Shown one piece after another: positions 42,808 to 56,460 of a stretch of 64,000 bases of DNA (within the stretch, counting starts at the first letter, position 1; every line of letters starts with the position of its first letter). Made by a program: the position numbers and the translations under genes. The stretch spans positions 125,305 through 189,304 of the forward strand of contig NW_025934628.1 in the NCBI RefSeq assembly GCF_000764305.2, given 5' to 3'. The notes below the pieces were generated by a model, which saw only the letters and a program-made list of their open reading frames with translations, did no database searches and was not told the DNA's origin. This stretch comes from Hyalella azteca (Eukaryota > Arthropoda > Malacostraca > Amphipoda > Hyalellidae).

Positions 42808-45154
42808 ACACTATTTTTTTTCTATCCACTCTTGCGCTTAAAACTATTATTCTGTACACTTAACACCATTTTGTCTAGCGTGGCCTTTTGTACTCAACAA
42901 TTAATCCGAAATATTATTTACACGAAGCTGGGCTAATGAGACGGCCCTTAATTTACACTGTGTGCTCTACAACTGAGAAGTTGTAGAGTGCCACAACAAC
43001 TTAGAAGTTGTAGAGTGCCACAACAACTGCCCCGGGAGTGCAAGCCCCGCCTGTACGAGGAGTTAGCGTCGGAGCTGCAGACAAGGTCCTTGTGGTACTA
43101 TTGCTCCCTCTTCTTTTGAAATCTTTTGGCTTTTATTTTCTCATTTGCTGAAACTCATTATGTTTTCATTTAGGCGATCTATCATGTTATGTCTATTATT
43201 AATTTTTGAGAATTTTAGCGTAGGTCTTCGTTGGGTGTTTTTGTAGCCTAATATTGTTTTTTTATTTGAGATATTTTAGCGCGCATTCGCCTCATATGTG
43301 TGGTAATATCCAGTAGCGTTTCATCAAGTAAATACTAAAACTTTGATGCTCTTGAAGCATTCCTAAATATCATTTGAAAGGATTTATTTTTGGCAAACAA
43401 TAATAATTTGTCAAAAGGAAACTTTCGAAAGGGGTGAGACTTTACAGTTGAATAAAAAATTGGGGGGTCACTGAACGAGGTCTGGCTTAAAAAATTTAAT
43501 TTCAGCTCATTTTAAAATTCATCCAAACAACATTTTGCCTAATGTGAGAAAAAATAAATATTAATTACACGCGGGCAATGACTCTAGGACAAGCATAACC
43601 AACTCTTTGACCGCGGGCAGTGGGGCATGTTCCCATACATGATCTAAAATTAGAGGAATCTTCTGGAGGATCTCGATGACAACGAAAATTTATGTCGTTT
43701 GAAACTTGATGTGAAAGTCGATGCAATATGCCTCAAAATATTGCTTGTAAGATATAGTGGGCCATAATTTCCACTTGGTTTCATTTGGTGGTTCTAATTG
43801 ATACTACTACTATAACACTAGCTTTACTACCGATAGTGATATCTTCGACAGAGTCCTCGTTAAACATAGGTTCTCAATAGAATATGAATTTACGAATGTG
43901 AGGCTCCGAAGACGCTTTTGGTGACTAAAAGTCAGTCTTTTGTTTCTCATAACAGTGGAATCGTACTTTTTGGAAACTTTTGCCATGTTCAGTGTTTTAT
44001 AGATCCTTTTCTAAATACCAAACGGCTTTACGATATATTACTATCTAATTCTTTGCCTGTCATTGCTACGAAAAGTGAAACTTGACACCTCAGAATCTGA
44101 ATTTGAAGTGCGCTAAGTATGAATGGACGCATGGTTGAATGGGTATCAACCATGAATGGACGTATCATACCAGCGGAATAAAACAAGAGTAGAAATGTGC
44201 TCTGTGTGCGGTAGGGCAGAGGTTTGGAACAATCAGGATATCTGAAACAAAAACTAGAAAGGAGGCGAGGAGAAAGAATGAATGGGATACAGGATCAGAA
44301 GGGATTTTTCTTATTGTCTCCAATGGCTAAGGCCATGAACAAATTGTTCTACTTTTCGTTATTTTCCGTGCCGTCGTAGCTTTCGATCAATCGATTCAAT
44401 CAGCAACCGTGTGTCGCTTCATTATATACAATTTCCACTACAGTCACAACAAGGGCCCCTCTGGGGGATAGGCCCTTGTTAGCCTGCCAATGGGAGTCAT
44501 TACCTTGCACTAGGAATCACCTTTTTGAGCAGTAAATCTTGTTCTAATCGCATTTTATGAGTGGTAAATATGTTAAAAAATTAAAGAAATGGTATTTACT
44601 TTACATTCCGTCAATTACTGCTAAATCTATGTGGTAAACCTCATTAAAGTCTAATAAGAACCCAGACATGCAAAAATTGTATGCTGTATGTCCATGAATA
44701 TCAAATAAGCTCTTGTTATATACTGCGCTCAAGTAATTTAAATACGGTCTGAGGTCGATTGGCTTTCAGCATGCTTTTCAACTATTTTAATGAAATTTTT
44801 CATCTCACTTTCCTCCAGGAAATATGTATCATGTATGTCGGGACAAAAATTTAATTCGATAATTACAATAAAAACATTCAGGCTTATGATTTTGGAGCAT
44901 GGAATTCTAACGTATCGTCAACTGTTTTTAATTTCCGCATTTTCTGTGATTTCTAGATTTGGTCCGACATTGTAGTTCCGGCTTATTGGCTCAATTGGAT
45001 TATTGTTATCGCAATTACATTGAAACGTAAGTGAACTTCCTGGAGCAGCAGCCAGCAGTAAATAACCAATTTATTTCGTTTTATTTTGCGTCAGTTGACT
45101 AATCATTGTCTACAACTGCTAAATCATACTAGGTGACCGCGCAATTATTGCAAC
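42808..45154. other. Spacer between IVD and CIR1
   Basis: IVD 3' sequence, a duplicated TTGTAGAGTGCCACAACAAC at 42980-43025, and otherwise unassigned DNA. A GC-richer patch at 43028-43090 can be read as 30 residues but has no splice or homology support. Confidence 0.4.
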
Positions 45155-48100
45155 ATGGGGAAAGGATACAACAATTTCATGTGCAAAAAGTTTTTCCATC
45201 CGGCATCACGAGATAACTTGAAAAGAGTAAGTACCTAGGCTACCTTTGCATTTTTTATATTGATGTATGACTTGCAAACTAAGTTCAGTATTCCATTTCT
45301 TCTTAAGTTCTCATGTTTATGTAAATGATGATCTGTAACTTGAAAATTTGAAATTGTTGGCTATGGTCATTCTGGATTCTAGAGCAGAACCAAAAGCAAC
45401 TCATGATTCATGAGTCAAAGTTAATTAGATTGAGTTATGAGGCCTAGTGTAGAATGTGGATAACATTAACATCTAGCTATCTCTCAAGTCAAAATTCAAA
45501 CCATGACTAGAGCTTTCCTGCAATTTTGAGGACTGCAAAATGCCTGTTGGCCAGGGTGCAGAGGGTGGATGCAGGGGCAGGATTGGAATTTTTCTATTTG
45601 TTTCTGAAATCTCGCGGCTTCAACATGACGAATTTTTAATACATTTGGAATCTCGCGGCTCGATATTGCACTTTTGTTAACATTTGGATAGGAGGTAATT
45701 CATCTGACGGAAATCTCGCGGTTTCAGAAATGGCGAGAAACCTCTAGTTGCGGCCCTAAAGGCAGATGTTTTCAATGCTTGTGCAGGGGCAGGCATCATG
45801 CAGCGTTGCCAATATATGGGTTTTTAAGCCCTAAGCGTTGCCGGGTAATTTTAAGATGTGTCACCAGGTAATTTTTAATGTAATGAAAAACTATTTACAA
45901 GCCATGAACTTATTTACAAGGTTGCATGCACGTGTTACCCATGGTCAGGAAGGTGCAGCACTGCAGCGTGTACGTCGGAGGTTCGGTTTGGGATGTACGC
46001 CAGTACCCCAGGGAAGAAAGTTGCCAATATGCTTGCTAAAATCGAAAGTGTAACCCTCGCCAATGCTGCATGATTGACACTGGCACCCAGTCTGTAGCTA
46101 GTCTGGAAAAGTCCTATTTTTGTCTGAAATATCGCGGCTCTAATATCATATAATTTCAGTATGTATGAAATCTCGCGGCTCGAATGTCATAAATTTTTGT
46201 TTGATTAAAAAATCGAGCACTAGATCGTAATAGAACGCACTAGATCGCATTAGAAGGCCCTAAATCGCCTTAAAACGCATTAGTATGCAATAAAATGCTC
46301 AAAACCAGATGAGGTTAGACGTCGGGACAAGCCAGATCACCCAGATGTTGACGTACGCCAAGACAAGCCAGATGCGGATGTACAGTATGTCGGGACAAGC
46401 CAGATGCGGACGTACGCCGGGCGTGTGCGCCAATAACATTACTTTAGCTCTTTGTACGCTGCGTTGTACGCCAGTAGAAGGGCTTGGAGCCTTGTTTACG
46501 CCGGAGTAATCCGCGGAAAACGGCGCCATCCTGGGTATGGTGTGTTACCCCAAAAGGCCCAAATAACTAATTTTCCCCTTAAAACAGTCTGATTGTACAG
46601 CAAGTGTAAACTGAACATGTGATAATGCAGTCTGACCGCTCTAATGTGACCGCAACTATGTAATTGTAAACCTGATGTTTACATTTTTTTGGCGGGAACT
46701 CATTGCAACTGATTTCCGGACAAGCTTCACTGCATCCTGATCCATCTAACATACCGGAAAGTGGAAACCTTACTTTTTTTCAAATAATTGGCTGAAGACT
46801 GACAAATATATTAAATGCAAGAATTTCAATCTAAATGTGTCGGCAAGATCTTCTGAAGGCATAAATTTTGCTACTGAAGCATCGCCAAAGATCTTGCAAT
46901 ATTCATCCACTCTGCACAGTTGCCTGTCGGATCCAAACTGGGCAGAAGTCATCTGTGAATTCTGGATTGGGGCATTGGACCAGAGCTGGAAATGTCCTAT
47001 TTTTTCTGAAATATTGCAGCTCTAATATCAAATAATTTCAGTAGTTATGAAATCATGTGGCTCTAATGTCATAAATTTTTGTTTGATTGAAAAATTGCGT
47101 TTTGCACTTTGCAAACATGTCATTTCATAAAAGTTTCAATTTCTGCAATCCGCAGTATATATACTTCAGTGCTCTGGAGTCCTGCCTCCCGCCAAAATAG
47201 TAACATGCAGAACGTAATAACCAGTCAAATCAAAATGTTTCCTCCTTGAAGATCACATAGTTGAGGTCATGTCAGCCAGGTCTCATAGTGTGGCACAAGA
47301 GTCATAAAATTATCTCCAGGTCAATCTGGTTGACGAACATCCACATGTCACTTGGTAGCCGAAAGTTTTATCCAGTCGTCAGTTGATAGGTTTCTTCAGT
47401 TGTTCAGGACTTTTGGTAACTTAACAATGAAACACAAGTCATTAATAATGAGATAAGCAGATAACCTTTAGTCTATGTGCATTGGATTGTTTATATGCAA
47501 CAAACCTCACATATAATGCATTAATGGTGTAATTGTTTCAAACCAGCGGTGCCTTTATTTCTCCTGAATTCACCACTTCTTCTCTTATCTGTAAATATCA
47601 TGTGTAATTAAATGCAAGCTTTCCCTAAAATACAGAGCATACTGCAATACAGAAAAATGATTGAAATCTATTTCTGCTCCTATATATTTGCATTATTCCT
47701 TGGTTCTCAACCACATCAAGTCTATCTTGTTCACCATCATTTCATGCAATCACACCCATTCCATGCTAAAGCCTGTTACTGCCACACCTTTCCATAATTT
47801 TTTTCCCACTTTATACATATTCATTCTGACTCTCGCAACAATACTGGATTCTTTACGTCACCCAGAATCATAGCTTATGTTTTCTTGCAATAATTTTGGT
47901 TTACACTTCTTCATAAGTATATTAAAACATTTCTCATAACAATCACATTTCTTCTTGCTATTTCAGCATAATCTCTTCAATTGTTAAAATATTTTCTCAG
48001 CCAGAAAGTCTTGAGTGAAACATAATTCATGTTTGAGACCCCAACTTCTGTAAAAATTATGCCATCAAGCATCAAAAGATGAGGAGATTACTTAGTTTTG

Positions 48101-50247
48101 TTAGGAAGTTAACATTGGCTGCTTATAGATTGTTCAGTATCAACTCCAAAAGCTTTTGCTTGGCCTAGTTCTACAGGCTCAATATCAAATTATTTGACCT
48201 AATTTTGTAGCAAAATATTGATTCTAGTTTCTTAAACCTCACTGACATGGTATTATTCTATACTGTTTCAATTGTTGTTTCCTGTGCCATACAAGGAATT
48301 GACCACATTAATATTGTGGATAAAATTAAAAACAACTTGAATGCTGTTGCTTTATTCTGTGCTTCTGTTATATAGAGGTGATAATTTTAATGATTGTTTT
48401 TGTTTACATGATGAAATTAAATGTCACCTCACTAACACCCTAACATTTTATATTGCAGGTTTGGATAGCTGAACAAAAAGCTGAGGCTAACCGTAAGAAG
48501 CAAGAAGAGCTGCGTATACAGTATGAGAAGGAGCAAGATGTCTATACCAACAAAGCTCTGGTTTCTCGGAGTCAGGCTGACAGAGATAAGCTTTCTTTGG
48601 GCTTTATGTACGACCCTCCTGCTGGAGTCAAGATGAGGCAAGAGAAAGAAGAAGGCGAACCTGAGTACAAGTTTGAATGGCAAAGAAAATTCAATGCCCC
48701 TCGTGAAAGGTAACTTTCGGCCTAGTGGTTGATTGCATTGAAAAGAATATTTGGTTTTTCACAACTCTCAAAATTCATTATGACATAAGTTGTGTGTTTC
48801 ATCTCAGTCTCAGTTCAGATTTCTTGTAATTGAATAGAGATGCCCATTACTATCAAAAATTTATTGTTTTAGTTTGTTAATAATGCATTCTCATACAGAC
48901 TGTATCTTGAAGTAGTTATATGTGATGATTGCACTCCATATTATGGGCACTTTGATTTTCAGTATAAAGTTATAATTTTACCGATTTATTTAAATCCATC
49001 AGATAAATGTTACAATCTGAAGTAAAGCTATTTTCTGCTATTAATTGCTCTAGAGTTAAACAACCACTCATTTGCCCACTGCGGTCCTTTGTTTTTAACT
49101 GCCTTTATCAATGTTTTTAAGTAATATGCGTCTTTGACATAAATATATTGTTATCCTAAATATTTTATCTTTTGATTAAAGCAACAACTAATATTTTCAG
49201 CTACTGCAAGAACGATTCAAGCATCAGAGATCAGCCTTTTGGTATTGCAGTCCGCAATGTACGGTGCATCAAATGCCGCACCTGGGGACACATCAACACT
49301 GATAAGGAGTGCCCTCTTTATGGAAAAGTGATTGAGCCTTCCAAGGTAAATATTATACATTAATTTATTCACCATTAATTGATTTATTAAATATTCATAT
49401 TTATCTTCTCACTTATTTTCTTTCATGAACATTTTTCTGTGAGGCTGCAAGCCTCACTGAATAATAAGGGCCTAACTCACTAGGCTGCTTCTCTATTTGA
49501 AATTCATAGGAATGATAGCCAAAATGAGTTAACCTTCCGGTATATTTTCAGGAGGAAATGGAGAAAGAAGTGGACCATCAGACCCTGAAGTCAGGCATGC
49601 GTGAGAACGGACTGCACTTGAAGACCTTGGCGTCCATGGCAACGGGCATTTACGGGCGTAATCAAGATCCCTCTGCCTCCAACCAGCAGCTGCTGCCTGA
49701 CGAGGAAGACCATAGACCTAGCACTTCAGGGCGCTCGGATGACGATGTCGAGGAGATGAGGTTACTGGCGAGCCTCACCACCAAGCAGAAGGAAAAATTA
49801 CTTAAGAAACTTGAAAAAATGGACAAAAAGATGCTGAGCAAGAAAAATAAAGCGAAAAAGAAAACTGCTGAGATTAGTTCAGATGAAGATTCCGATTCTA
49901 GTGATTCAGAGATAACAACCAAAAGAAAGAAGAAGAAGTCGTCCAAAGATAAATGCAAGAAAAGGAAACGTGACTCCTCCAGTTCTGAGAGCAGTTCTTC
50001 AGATTCTGAAGAAGAAAGGCCAAAGAAAAAACAAAAGAAGAAAAGTAAGACTAAAGATAAGCGAGAATATTCCAGTTCTAGCTTAAAATGTGAAGATACA
50101 CGGACGAAAAAACACAAGAAGAGTAAATCCAAGAGCAAGAGTAAGGATAAAAAAATCGACACCCAAGAGTTATTAAGGGAGATCACTCGCGGACTCAACG
50201 TTGATTTTGTTGGCGCTGGTGATGTTTTTGCCTCCCGTAAAAACTGA
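45155..50247 (+). CDS. CIR1: Corepressor interacting with RBPJ 1 (CIR1)
   Basis: Four exons: 45155-45226, 48459-48709, 49201-49345 and 49552-50247, in phase, 387 residues. The N-terminus [16 protein letters not shown], then [20 protein letters not shown], is the Cir_N domain. [14 protein letters not shown] and a zinc-knuckle-like [16 protein letters not shown] (residues about 127-142) follow. The last exon is Lys/Ser/Glu-rich with [14 protein letters not shown] and [16 protein letters not shown], a nuclear SR-like tail. In vertebrates CIR1 links RBPJ (the Notch effector) to histone deacetylase corepressors and also touches splicing. This tail is shorter than the human one. Exon borders are free of tandem duplications. 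Intron 1 (3.2 kb) carries repeats. Confidence 0.93.
45600..47110. repeat. Repeats with GAAATCTCGCGGCTC in CIR1 intron 1
   Basis: The motif appears near 45606, 45650, 45710, 46131 and 46167, and decayed near 47011 and 47049. A block of about 110 bases around two of them (GTCCTATTTTT to CATAAATTTTTGTTTGATT) occurs at 46110-46210 and again at 46995-47095. A separate CGGGACAAGCCAGATGCGGA repeat lies at 46320-46415. Confidence 0.6.
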
Positions 50248-51200
50248 GACGATTGTGGTTGTGATTAAAGAGCAACCATGGTTGATAGTTTCACGCATTG
50301 CTTGGTTGCAAGAGTTTCAGTGAAGGCTGAGGAATTCGATGTAAGATGATGTGTATATACTAAATCCATTAATCAAAAAATTATAGAATGTAGCTGTATA
50401 TTGGCAATTTATGGTTTTAAAATGATTTAGATGTAGGTATCGATTTAAATTAATTTCCTCATTTTGCAGAATCATGTGTTACACTTTGTCATTTATTGTT
50501 CATGTGTACAAATTTCAGTTTCGTTTTTTGTAATAATATTCTGTACATACATGTAGATAATCAAGCACATTTCATTAACCTGTAAGACCTGCTAATTGAA
50601 AGCTATTTTGATGCGTCCGAACCGTCGAGGATCGAGTTCGAGTCACTTATTCCCACCGCAACATATATGGTAAAAGACGCTGGCTTGTTAAATCTGTATA
50701 GTGTCGAAATTTCTTATGCCCGCTAGCCGTTCCCGTCCATTTCCTCAGATACTAATAAGTAGAATGTGTTGACTGCTGATTATGTGTAGCGTACTGACGG
50801 CCGTGTTGATTGCATTCAATTTACTCGATAAAGCACATCATAAACACTGCCATCTTGAACCAAGTTCGGATGTGGCAATCTCTTATTTGTTATACTAATG
50901 AACCGTGGTTATCGTGTGTAAGCAAAATGCAATCATGATGTTCAAGTTCAATGTGGAGAGCAATAAAATCAGTCCAGGCTAAATTATCTCAAAGATCTAG
51001 TAAGTAAAGGAATGTAGGCTTTCCTAACAAAAATAGGAAATTCAAAGGACGAGAATTGTGTGAATGATTCATTATACGCGGACATTCACCCATTTGCGAA
51101 CGCAAATGTTTACTGAAGGCACGATGCTCAAAACTTATAAAGTTATGAGCAAATTAGTGACATTTTTAATTTATAACTTGAAATTTATGTAACGAAATAG
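50248..51200. other. CIR1 3' UTR and spacer
   Basis: No coding sequence recognised. Confidence 0.4.
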
Positions 51201-51202
51201 AT

Positions 51203-52223
51203 TTACCACTTGGATGGCAGCTCAGCTGGAAAGAAAAAAAAACTACCATCGAGCAATGCAAGCAAGGCTATCAGTGAAATATACCGTATGCTAAGACTTA
51301 AATCAGGTACCTTATCAAGGCAGACCCTAAGTAATAATATTATGAAAAAGTACAACGTAAGCTCCAAATTGACTCTTCTCGTACACTGGCACAAAATAGG
51401 ATAGCTAGACTTGCACTTGGAGCCCCCAGATGGACTGCGGTGGAGGCTTTGAGAGGAAATATGGGATTGAGCACGTTTAGAGAGTGAAGAACGAAAGCAG
51501 CTTTGAGATACGAAGTACGACTGGAAAGAATGGATGATGAACGTTCGTCGCGAAAGATGTACCTGTGGAACTTAAGAGTGAGCAAATAGGAACGTAAGTG
51601 TCGTGCAATAGCACGCAAGTGTGAGTTACAGGAAGACCAATCCTGGGCATAACAGACCACGAGAGGAATGATTGATGACAGTACAGGGTATAATAGGGAC
51701 CGAAATGGGATGTCAAAGAATGGAAGAAAGAAATAGAAAGAGCGTAAAATTATGTTCTGTAAGAGTATGGAATTAATGAATGACAGAAGGGACAGTGCGA
51801 GATTGTACAAGATAAGAGCTGTCAAAGTACAAATATATATATGAGGGCAGTAAAGGTGGGGACATAGGTAATGTTCTGTGTGAGAGCAAATGCTTTGAGT
51901 GTGAATGCACGGACATACAGGTGAAATGAGAGAAGAGAGAATAGTTGTTTTATGTGTGACAGGACTCACAGGAGAGAGAAAACCGTGGAGCATCTGATGA
52001 TGGAGTGTGATGCATATGAGAGGGAGGGACTGAGAATGATGAGAGCTATACTTGATAAGGATGATGGTGTGATGTATGAGCGAACGAGAGACGAATGGAT
52101 TGCGATGATAGTGGGTCTGTCAACAGGGGTAACTGCAGCTATGACTGAGAGTGGTAAGCGATATTTGGAGAGTGCATGGAGAATGAGGGAGAGGAAGAGG
52201 TTGGCAAGAATGGAGGCCTGAAG
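51203..52223 (+). pseudogene. Decayed LINE polymerase C-terminal region
   Basis: Plus-strand pieces in shifting frames: RIARLALGAPRWTAVEALRG, RTKAALRYEVRLERMDDERS, then an 89-residue open end with REKTVEHLMMECDAYEREGL and SGKRYLESAWRMRERKR. EHLMxEC with an upstream Cys is the usual tail motif of this LINE group. Several stops make it dead. Confidence 0.75.
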
Positions 52224-52439
52224 AGTGTGATGAAAAAAAGCCTTTTTATTCCCTGATTTCATCCTACTCTTAACACGAACTTTCCCACCTCTTTACCATC
52301 TGTACCAATGTTGCTCCTACCTCAATCTCCTTTCCTCTCCTCTTATATACACTCATGAATATGTGACGCGTGGCAGTTAGCCGATATAAAATCCCGGCCA
52401 TTGAAAGTCGTTTTTTTTTTGTGAAAGTTTGAAATGCAG

Positions 52440-53320
52440 GTGAAAGTTTCATCGAGCTGCATTCATCAGTTAGGGAGATATTTCATATTCACTGCAAATT
52501 TTACAATCGGCCGCAGATTAACAAGTCGTTCCTCCGTATAGGCGTATAACTCGCAAATTGAACCTTAATTGAATATTTTTGCACGCGCTTTACAGCACTG
52601 ATAGGTGATTGGGAATGTATATTCAAAGTTCTGTTCAAATCTGTTCAATAGTTTAGAAATATATATAACTTCATTGCAAATATTGGAGAACGGCTGGAAA
52701 AGTATCCGAGAGGTAAAATTGAAGTCTTCGCGATCGAGATGACGGTGGAGGTATTATATTACTGGGGCACACGGGAAATGCATACAGAAGAAGAGGGCAG
52801 GGCGGTCCAGTTGTTAAGGTTCCAAGGAGTACCAAGATTGGAACAGAGAGGTGCGGGTTCGATCCCAGCTCTGTGCTCCAGTTTCTAGTCAGAATCGGCA
52901 AAGAGAGCGGGCGGTAAAGCAAAAAAAAAAAAATGGAGCAGTGAGTTGCGAGTTCAAGCCCGCAACATGCTGTGGATGTTCTGCACGGTTAGTAATCGGC
53001 ACCAGGCCTACGGCCAAATAAACGACGTCTCGGACAAAAACGCGGCCTGTCTCACGGCCGGTCTCGCGGCCGCGCTCCAGATTCAGTGTACATCGAATAT
53101 CTCCCAAAGTACTGAATGTAGCTCGATGAAACTTGGTACACGTATTCATTATGGCCTGACGGTGATGTCAAGCTCGTGACAATTTTTTGAATTTCGCCTT
53201 CATTCGTGAGTTATATGACGAAACGTGCCGAAATTTACAGTGTACACGAGATTTCTTCCAAAATACTGAACAGATTCGAATGAAATTTTAAATATAAATT
53301 TAAACGCTGAAACCGTTATA
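52440..53320. mobile_element. Inverted foldback arms with a SINE between them
   Basis: 52440-52680 (minus) and 53022-53320 (plus) carry the same units as the hAT foldback at 54108 (for example CAAATCTGTTCAATAGTTT and GATGAAACTTGGTACACG). They point away from each other around the SINE at 52793-53022. Terminal inversions are not found, so this is a remnant. Confidence 0.55.
52793..53022 (+). mobile_element. tRNA-derived SINE, family A
   Basis: GGGCGGTCCAGTTGTTAAGG (A-box region), GTGCGGGTTCGATCCCAGC (B-box) and TAGTCAGAATCGGCAAAG match 14499-14740. It ends GCCTACGGCCAAATAAACGA and has an internal A-run at 52920-52933. Confidence 0.75.
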
Positions 53321-54107
53321 TTATAAGACATTTGCCGATTTGCTAACAGCTATTTCAATGTTATGCCACTTCTTTCTAATGAATAGTACTTAAAGTTTGA
53401 TGAGTAAAATTCACTATATTTCTTTCTCTTCAGTTGTAGTTCCAGTAATTATGAAACATTCAGAATTATCTTCTATTTGCGAAAAACTCGTTAGCGCTAA
53501 CAATTTACAATGCAAATCTTATATATTGTAATTTAAAATAAATCATCCCTGCAATTTTGATTGAACTAAAATTCAATTATTAACTGAAATGTTTAAATTG
53601 TGCGAATGCATTCATCAGCTCTAGCCATAAAAAGTAGTTGAGACGCTACCGAATGAATTTGAACCTAACCTGTTGCTTCATAAGTTCATTCACGCGCTCT
53701 GTGAATGGGCGCGGCCGATGATGCACAGTTACAGAACGTAAACAAAATATTTGAAACGTGATATAAAATATTTGAACATGTTGTTCCGTAATATATTGGC
53801 AGGAGTTTCTATAAATTATTGGCAAAAAAATTTTCAAGGGTGATTTTAAAACATTGTGGGTGAATAATGGCTGTTCATCCCATTTAGATTTTAGGCTAGG
53901 CCATAGTGGCAAACCAGTGGTTTTTTAGAATCAGTTCATTTTTAATTTCCTCATTTACTCAAGGTTTTAACAGATTTCTTATGTATGATGATTCTGGTAT
54001 CCAAGATACTTTACTGTTCTACTTATAGGACTCAAAAATGAACTTGAGGAAGAGTCTAAAAAACTCTCTGCTTTGCCACTATGGGCTAGGCTACAATTAC
54101 ATTAAAC
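53321..54107. other. Spacer, no recognised gene
   Basis: AT-rich. The last eight bases (CATTAAAC, 54100-54107) are the target duplication of the element that follows. Confidence 0.45.
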
Positions 54108-55962
54108 CAGTGGTTTCCAAAGTGGGCGATATCGCCCCCCTAGGGGCGGTGGAAAGATTTTGGGGGGCGATAAGGAAGAAGAGGTCAGTAGGGGGGCGAT
54201 ATGGGGGGCGGGTGTCAAAAGTCAATGTCAGAAGTTCGAACGTTTGTTAGAGTTAGACGATTTGTACACAACACGTGCAGCACATGACTCCCAGGCCCCA
54301 GCGATGGTTTTTTCTGTTTTTTTTTTAACCTAGCTCTCCTGGCCGGGTTTACGTCTCGGACAAATTAACGGCCGGACTCGAGGCCGGTCTCACGGCCAAC
54401 TTTCAAATTCAATGATCAAGGAATATCTCTCAAACTAATGAACTTAAGGGGACTGCCCTAGCTAAAATTTGAAAATTTTGAGTTTTTCTGTTTCTTATTT
54501 CATCTTAAAGGTTGTTTTCTTGCGCATCAAACGGTATAAGTATTGTCCCTGTACGTCGAAAAATGACTTTGTGACAGCTCCTCAAAGGGAGGCGGGCCTT
54601 AAGTAATTCCTAAGGCACTAATTACGGGGTGTGACTACTAAAACTGCAAGCTGAAGCCAAACCTCTCAGTGCCCATCATGACAGCGACGTGAAAGGTGTG
54701 CAGCCAGTTGCTCCTTCACGTTTTCTATCAATTTTTTGAAAAATTCATAGGAGCAAAATGTTTTTTTTTTACATTTTACGTATGTATGTGAAGTTTCATG
54801 ACAATCGGATAATAACTGTAGAAGTTTTCGTATGCTAGGGCGGTCCCCTTAACTCGATGAAACTTGGTACACGTATTCATTAGGACCTAACGGTAATGTT
54901 TTGCTCGTGAAAATTGTTTGAATTTTGCCATCGTTCGTTTTTGCCATAGTTATATGCCAATACGGACCAAAATTCACAGTGATCGAGTAATTTATTCCAA
55001 ACTACTGAGCTGATTTGAACAAAATTTTGAATTTACAGTTCTAACTAAAAATTTTTCGATTGTGCCTTCGTTTGCAAGTTTTTTTTTTCATTTCACCTTC
55101 ATTCGCGATTTAAACAACAATTTGTGCTTAAATTCGCAGTAATCAAGAATTTTTTTTCCGAACTACTGAACAGATTATTATTAACTCGCGAACAAAAGCA
55201 AAATGGAAAAATTGTCACGTGCTAAACATCACTGTTGAGAGGTTATATATTTTTGTACAAAGTTTCGTTGAAATCTGTTCTGTATTTTAGAAGAAATTTC
55301 TTGATCGCCGCGAATTTAAGCGACAAATTACCCGGCGATACGGGCCGAATATCAGGAAGTGTGAAATCAAGAATGACGGTGAAATGAAAAAAACTCGCAA
55401 ACGAAGGTAAAATAAAAAAAAATTATAATCTAAAAAATCACCGTTTGGTAGTTAGGAATGTATATTCAAAATTTCTTTCAAATCTGTTCAATAGTTTGAA
55501 GAAATTCTTTGATCAATGCGAATTTTGGCCTGTTTCGCAATATACGCGCAACTCACGATTCACGAATGAAGGTGAAATTTAAAAAAATTTACTAGCTAAA
55601 CATCACCGTTAGATTCTGAAGAATGCGTGTTCCAAGTTTCATAGAGCTGCGTTCATTTGTTTGGGAGATATTTTCTTGATAATTGAATTTGGAGATTGGT
55701 CGTGAGACCGGCCATGAGTCCGGGCCATAAATTCGCCCGCGACGTCCTTGGCTTCTAGTGCTGAAACAGTTAAAACAGCTGAAAAACATATTGGTTCACT
55801 AAATGGGGTTCTATTTGTGAAATACACATTTGTGTTTAACCTTCATCTTTTAAAATTTCAGCGTACTAAATTTCAAGAGAGTGGCGTATGTCTGTGGGGG
55901 GCGCTAGAAATTCACTAGGGGGCCAAAGGGGGCGCCAGCCTGAAAAAGTTTGGGAACCACTG
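54108..55962 (+). mobile_element. Non-autonomous hAT-like foldback element (1855 bp)
   Basis: Ends are CAGTGGTTTCCAAAG and TTTGGGAACCACTG. The 8-bp flanks CATTAAAC and CATTAAAT are the target duplication, the hAT length. Inside, the left and right halves carry the same 140-170 base units in opposite direction; for example GGCCGGTCTCACGGCC near 54377 and its complement near 55700. There is no transposase. A second element is nested at 54448-54848. Confidence 0.85.
54448..54848. mobile_element. Nested TTAA-flanked element (401 bp)
   Basis: GGGGACTGCCCTAGC and (complement) GGGGACCGCCCTAGC form the ends, 14 of 15 matching. TTAA lies on both sides (54444-54447, 54849-54852). The interior resembles part of 35400-35600 (CTGTACGT, TTGATGACAG-like words). 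It is a piggyBac-type target but has no coding capacity. Confidence 0.75.
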
Positions 55963-55970
55963 CATTAAAT

Positions 55971-56458
55971 GATTAAAGAAATTGTGAAAAGCCTTGGCCC
56001 TTGGGAATGCGTGAAATTGGCCAATGTCCAGGGTCACCATCATTTTTATTCAATTTACTGCAGGCCACTGCCTAATTTTCAATTTAGAGGTCATAGTTTT
56101 AAAGTTTGAAATTTTAACTTTTGAACTAGCTACTTTTAACCCAATTTAGCTAGATTATTGGGCAGAATTTTCTAAAAATCTTGTAAAAAAATTATGGATT
56201 TACACTTGACTGACAATTTTTATGACTCACAAGTCACAGGTAAAAATGTTTCATTTTTTATAAAAAAATTAGGCATGAGCTATAAAAGAATGACGAGATA
56301 TTTGCTGGAAGGCTGGAACCATCATAGCTACCATGGACATTTAGGCCTATGTCCTATTCACATTCACAGATGAAGGCGTCTCACATCTGGCCAATTTTCC
56401 AAAATTGCTTTTACATTTTATCCAAAGCTAACCAATAAATTTTGTCCTTCTAACAACA
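55971..56458. other. Spacer, no recognised gene
   Basis: AT-rich, nothing assigned. Confidence 0.4.
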
Positions 56459-56460
56459 TA

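Noticed and set aside
43028..43110. Extra coding exon after IVD
   Set aside because: GC-rich and open for about 30 codons, but it follows the IVD stop and has no matching border or homology.
49662..50198. 178-codon minus-strand protein
   Set aside because: Antisense shadow of the Lys/Ser/Glu-rich CIR1 last exon.
51340..51993. 217-codon minus-strand protein
   Set aside because: Lies opposite the decayed LINE fragment; no exon or family support.
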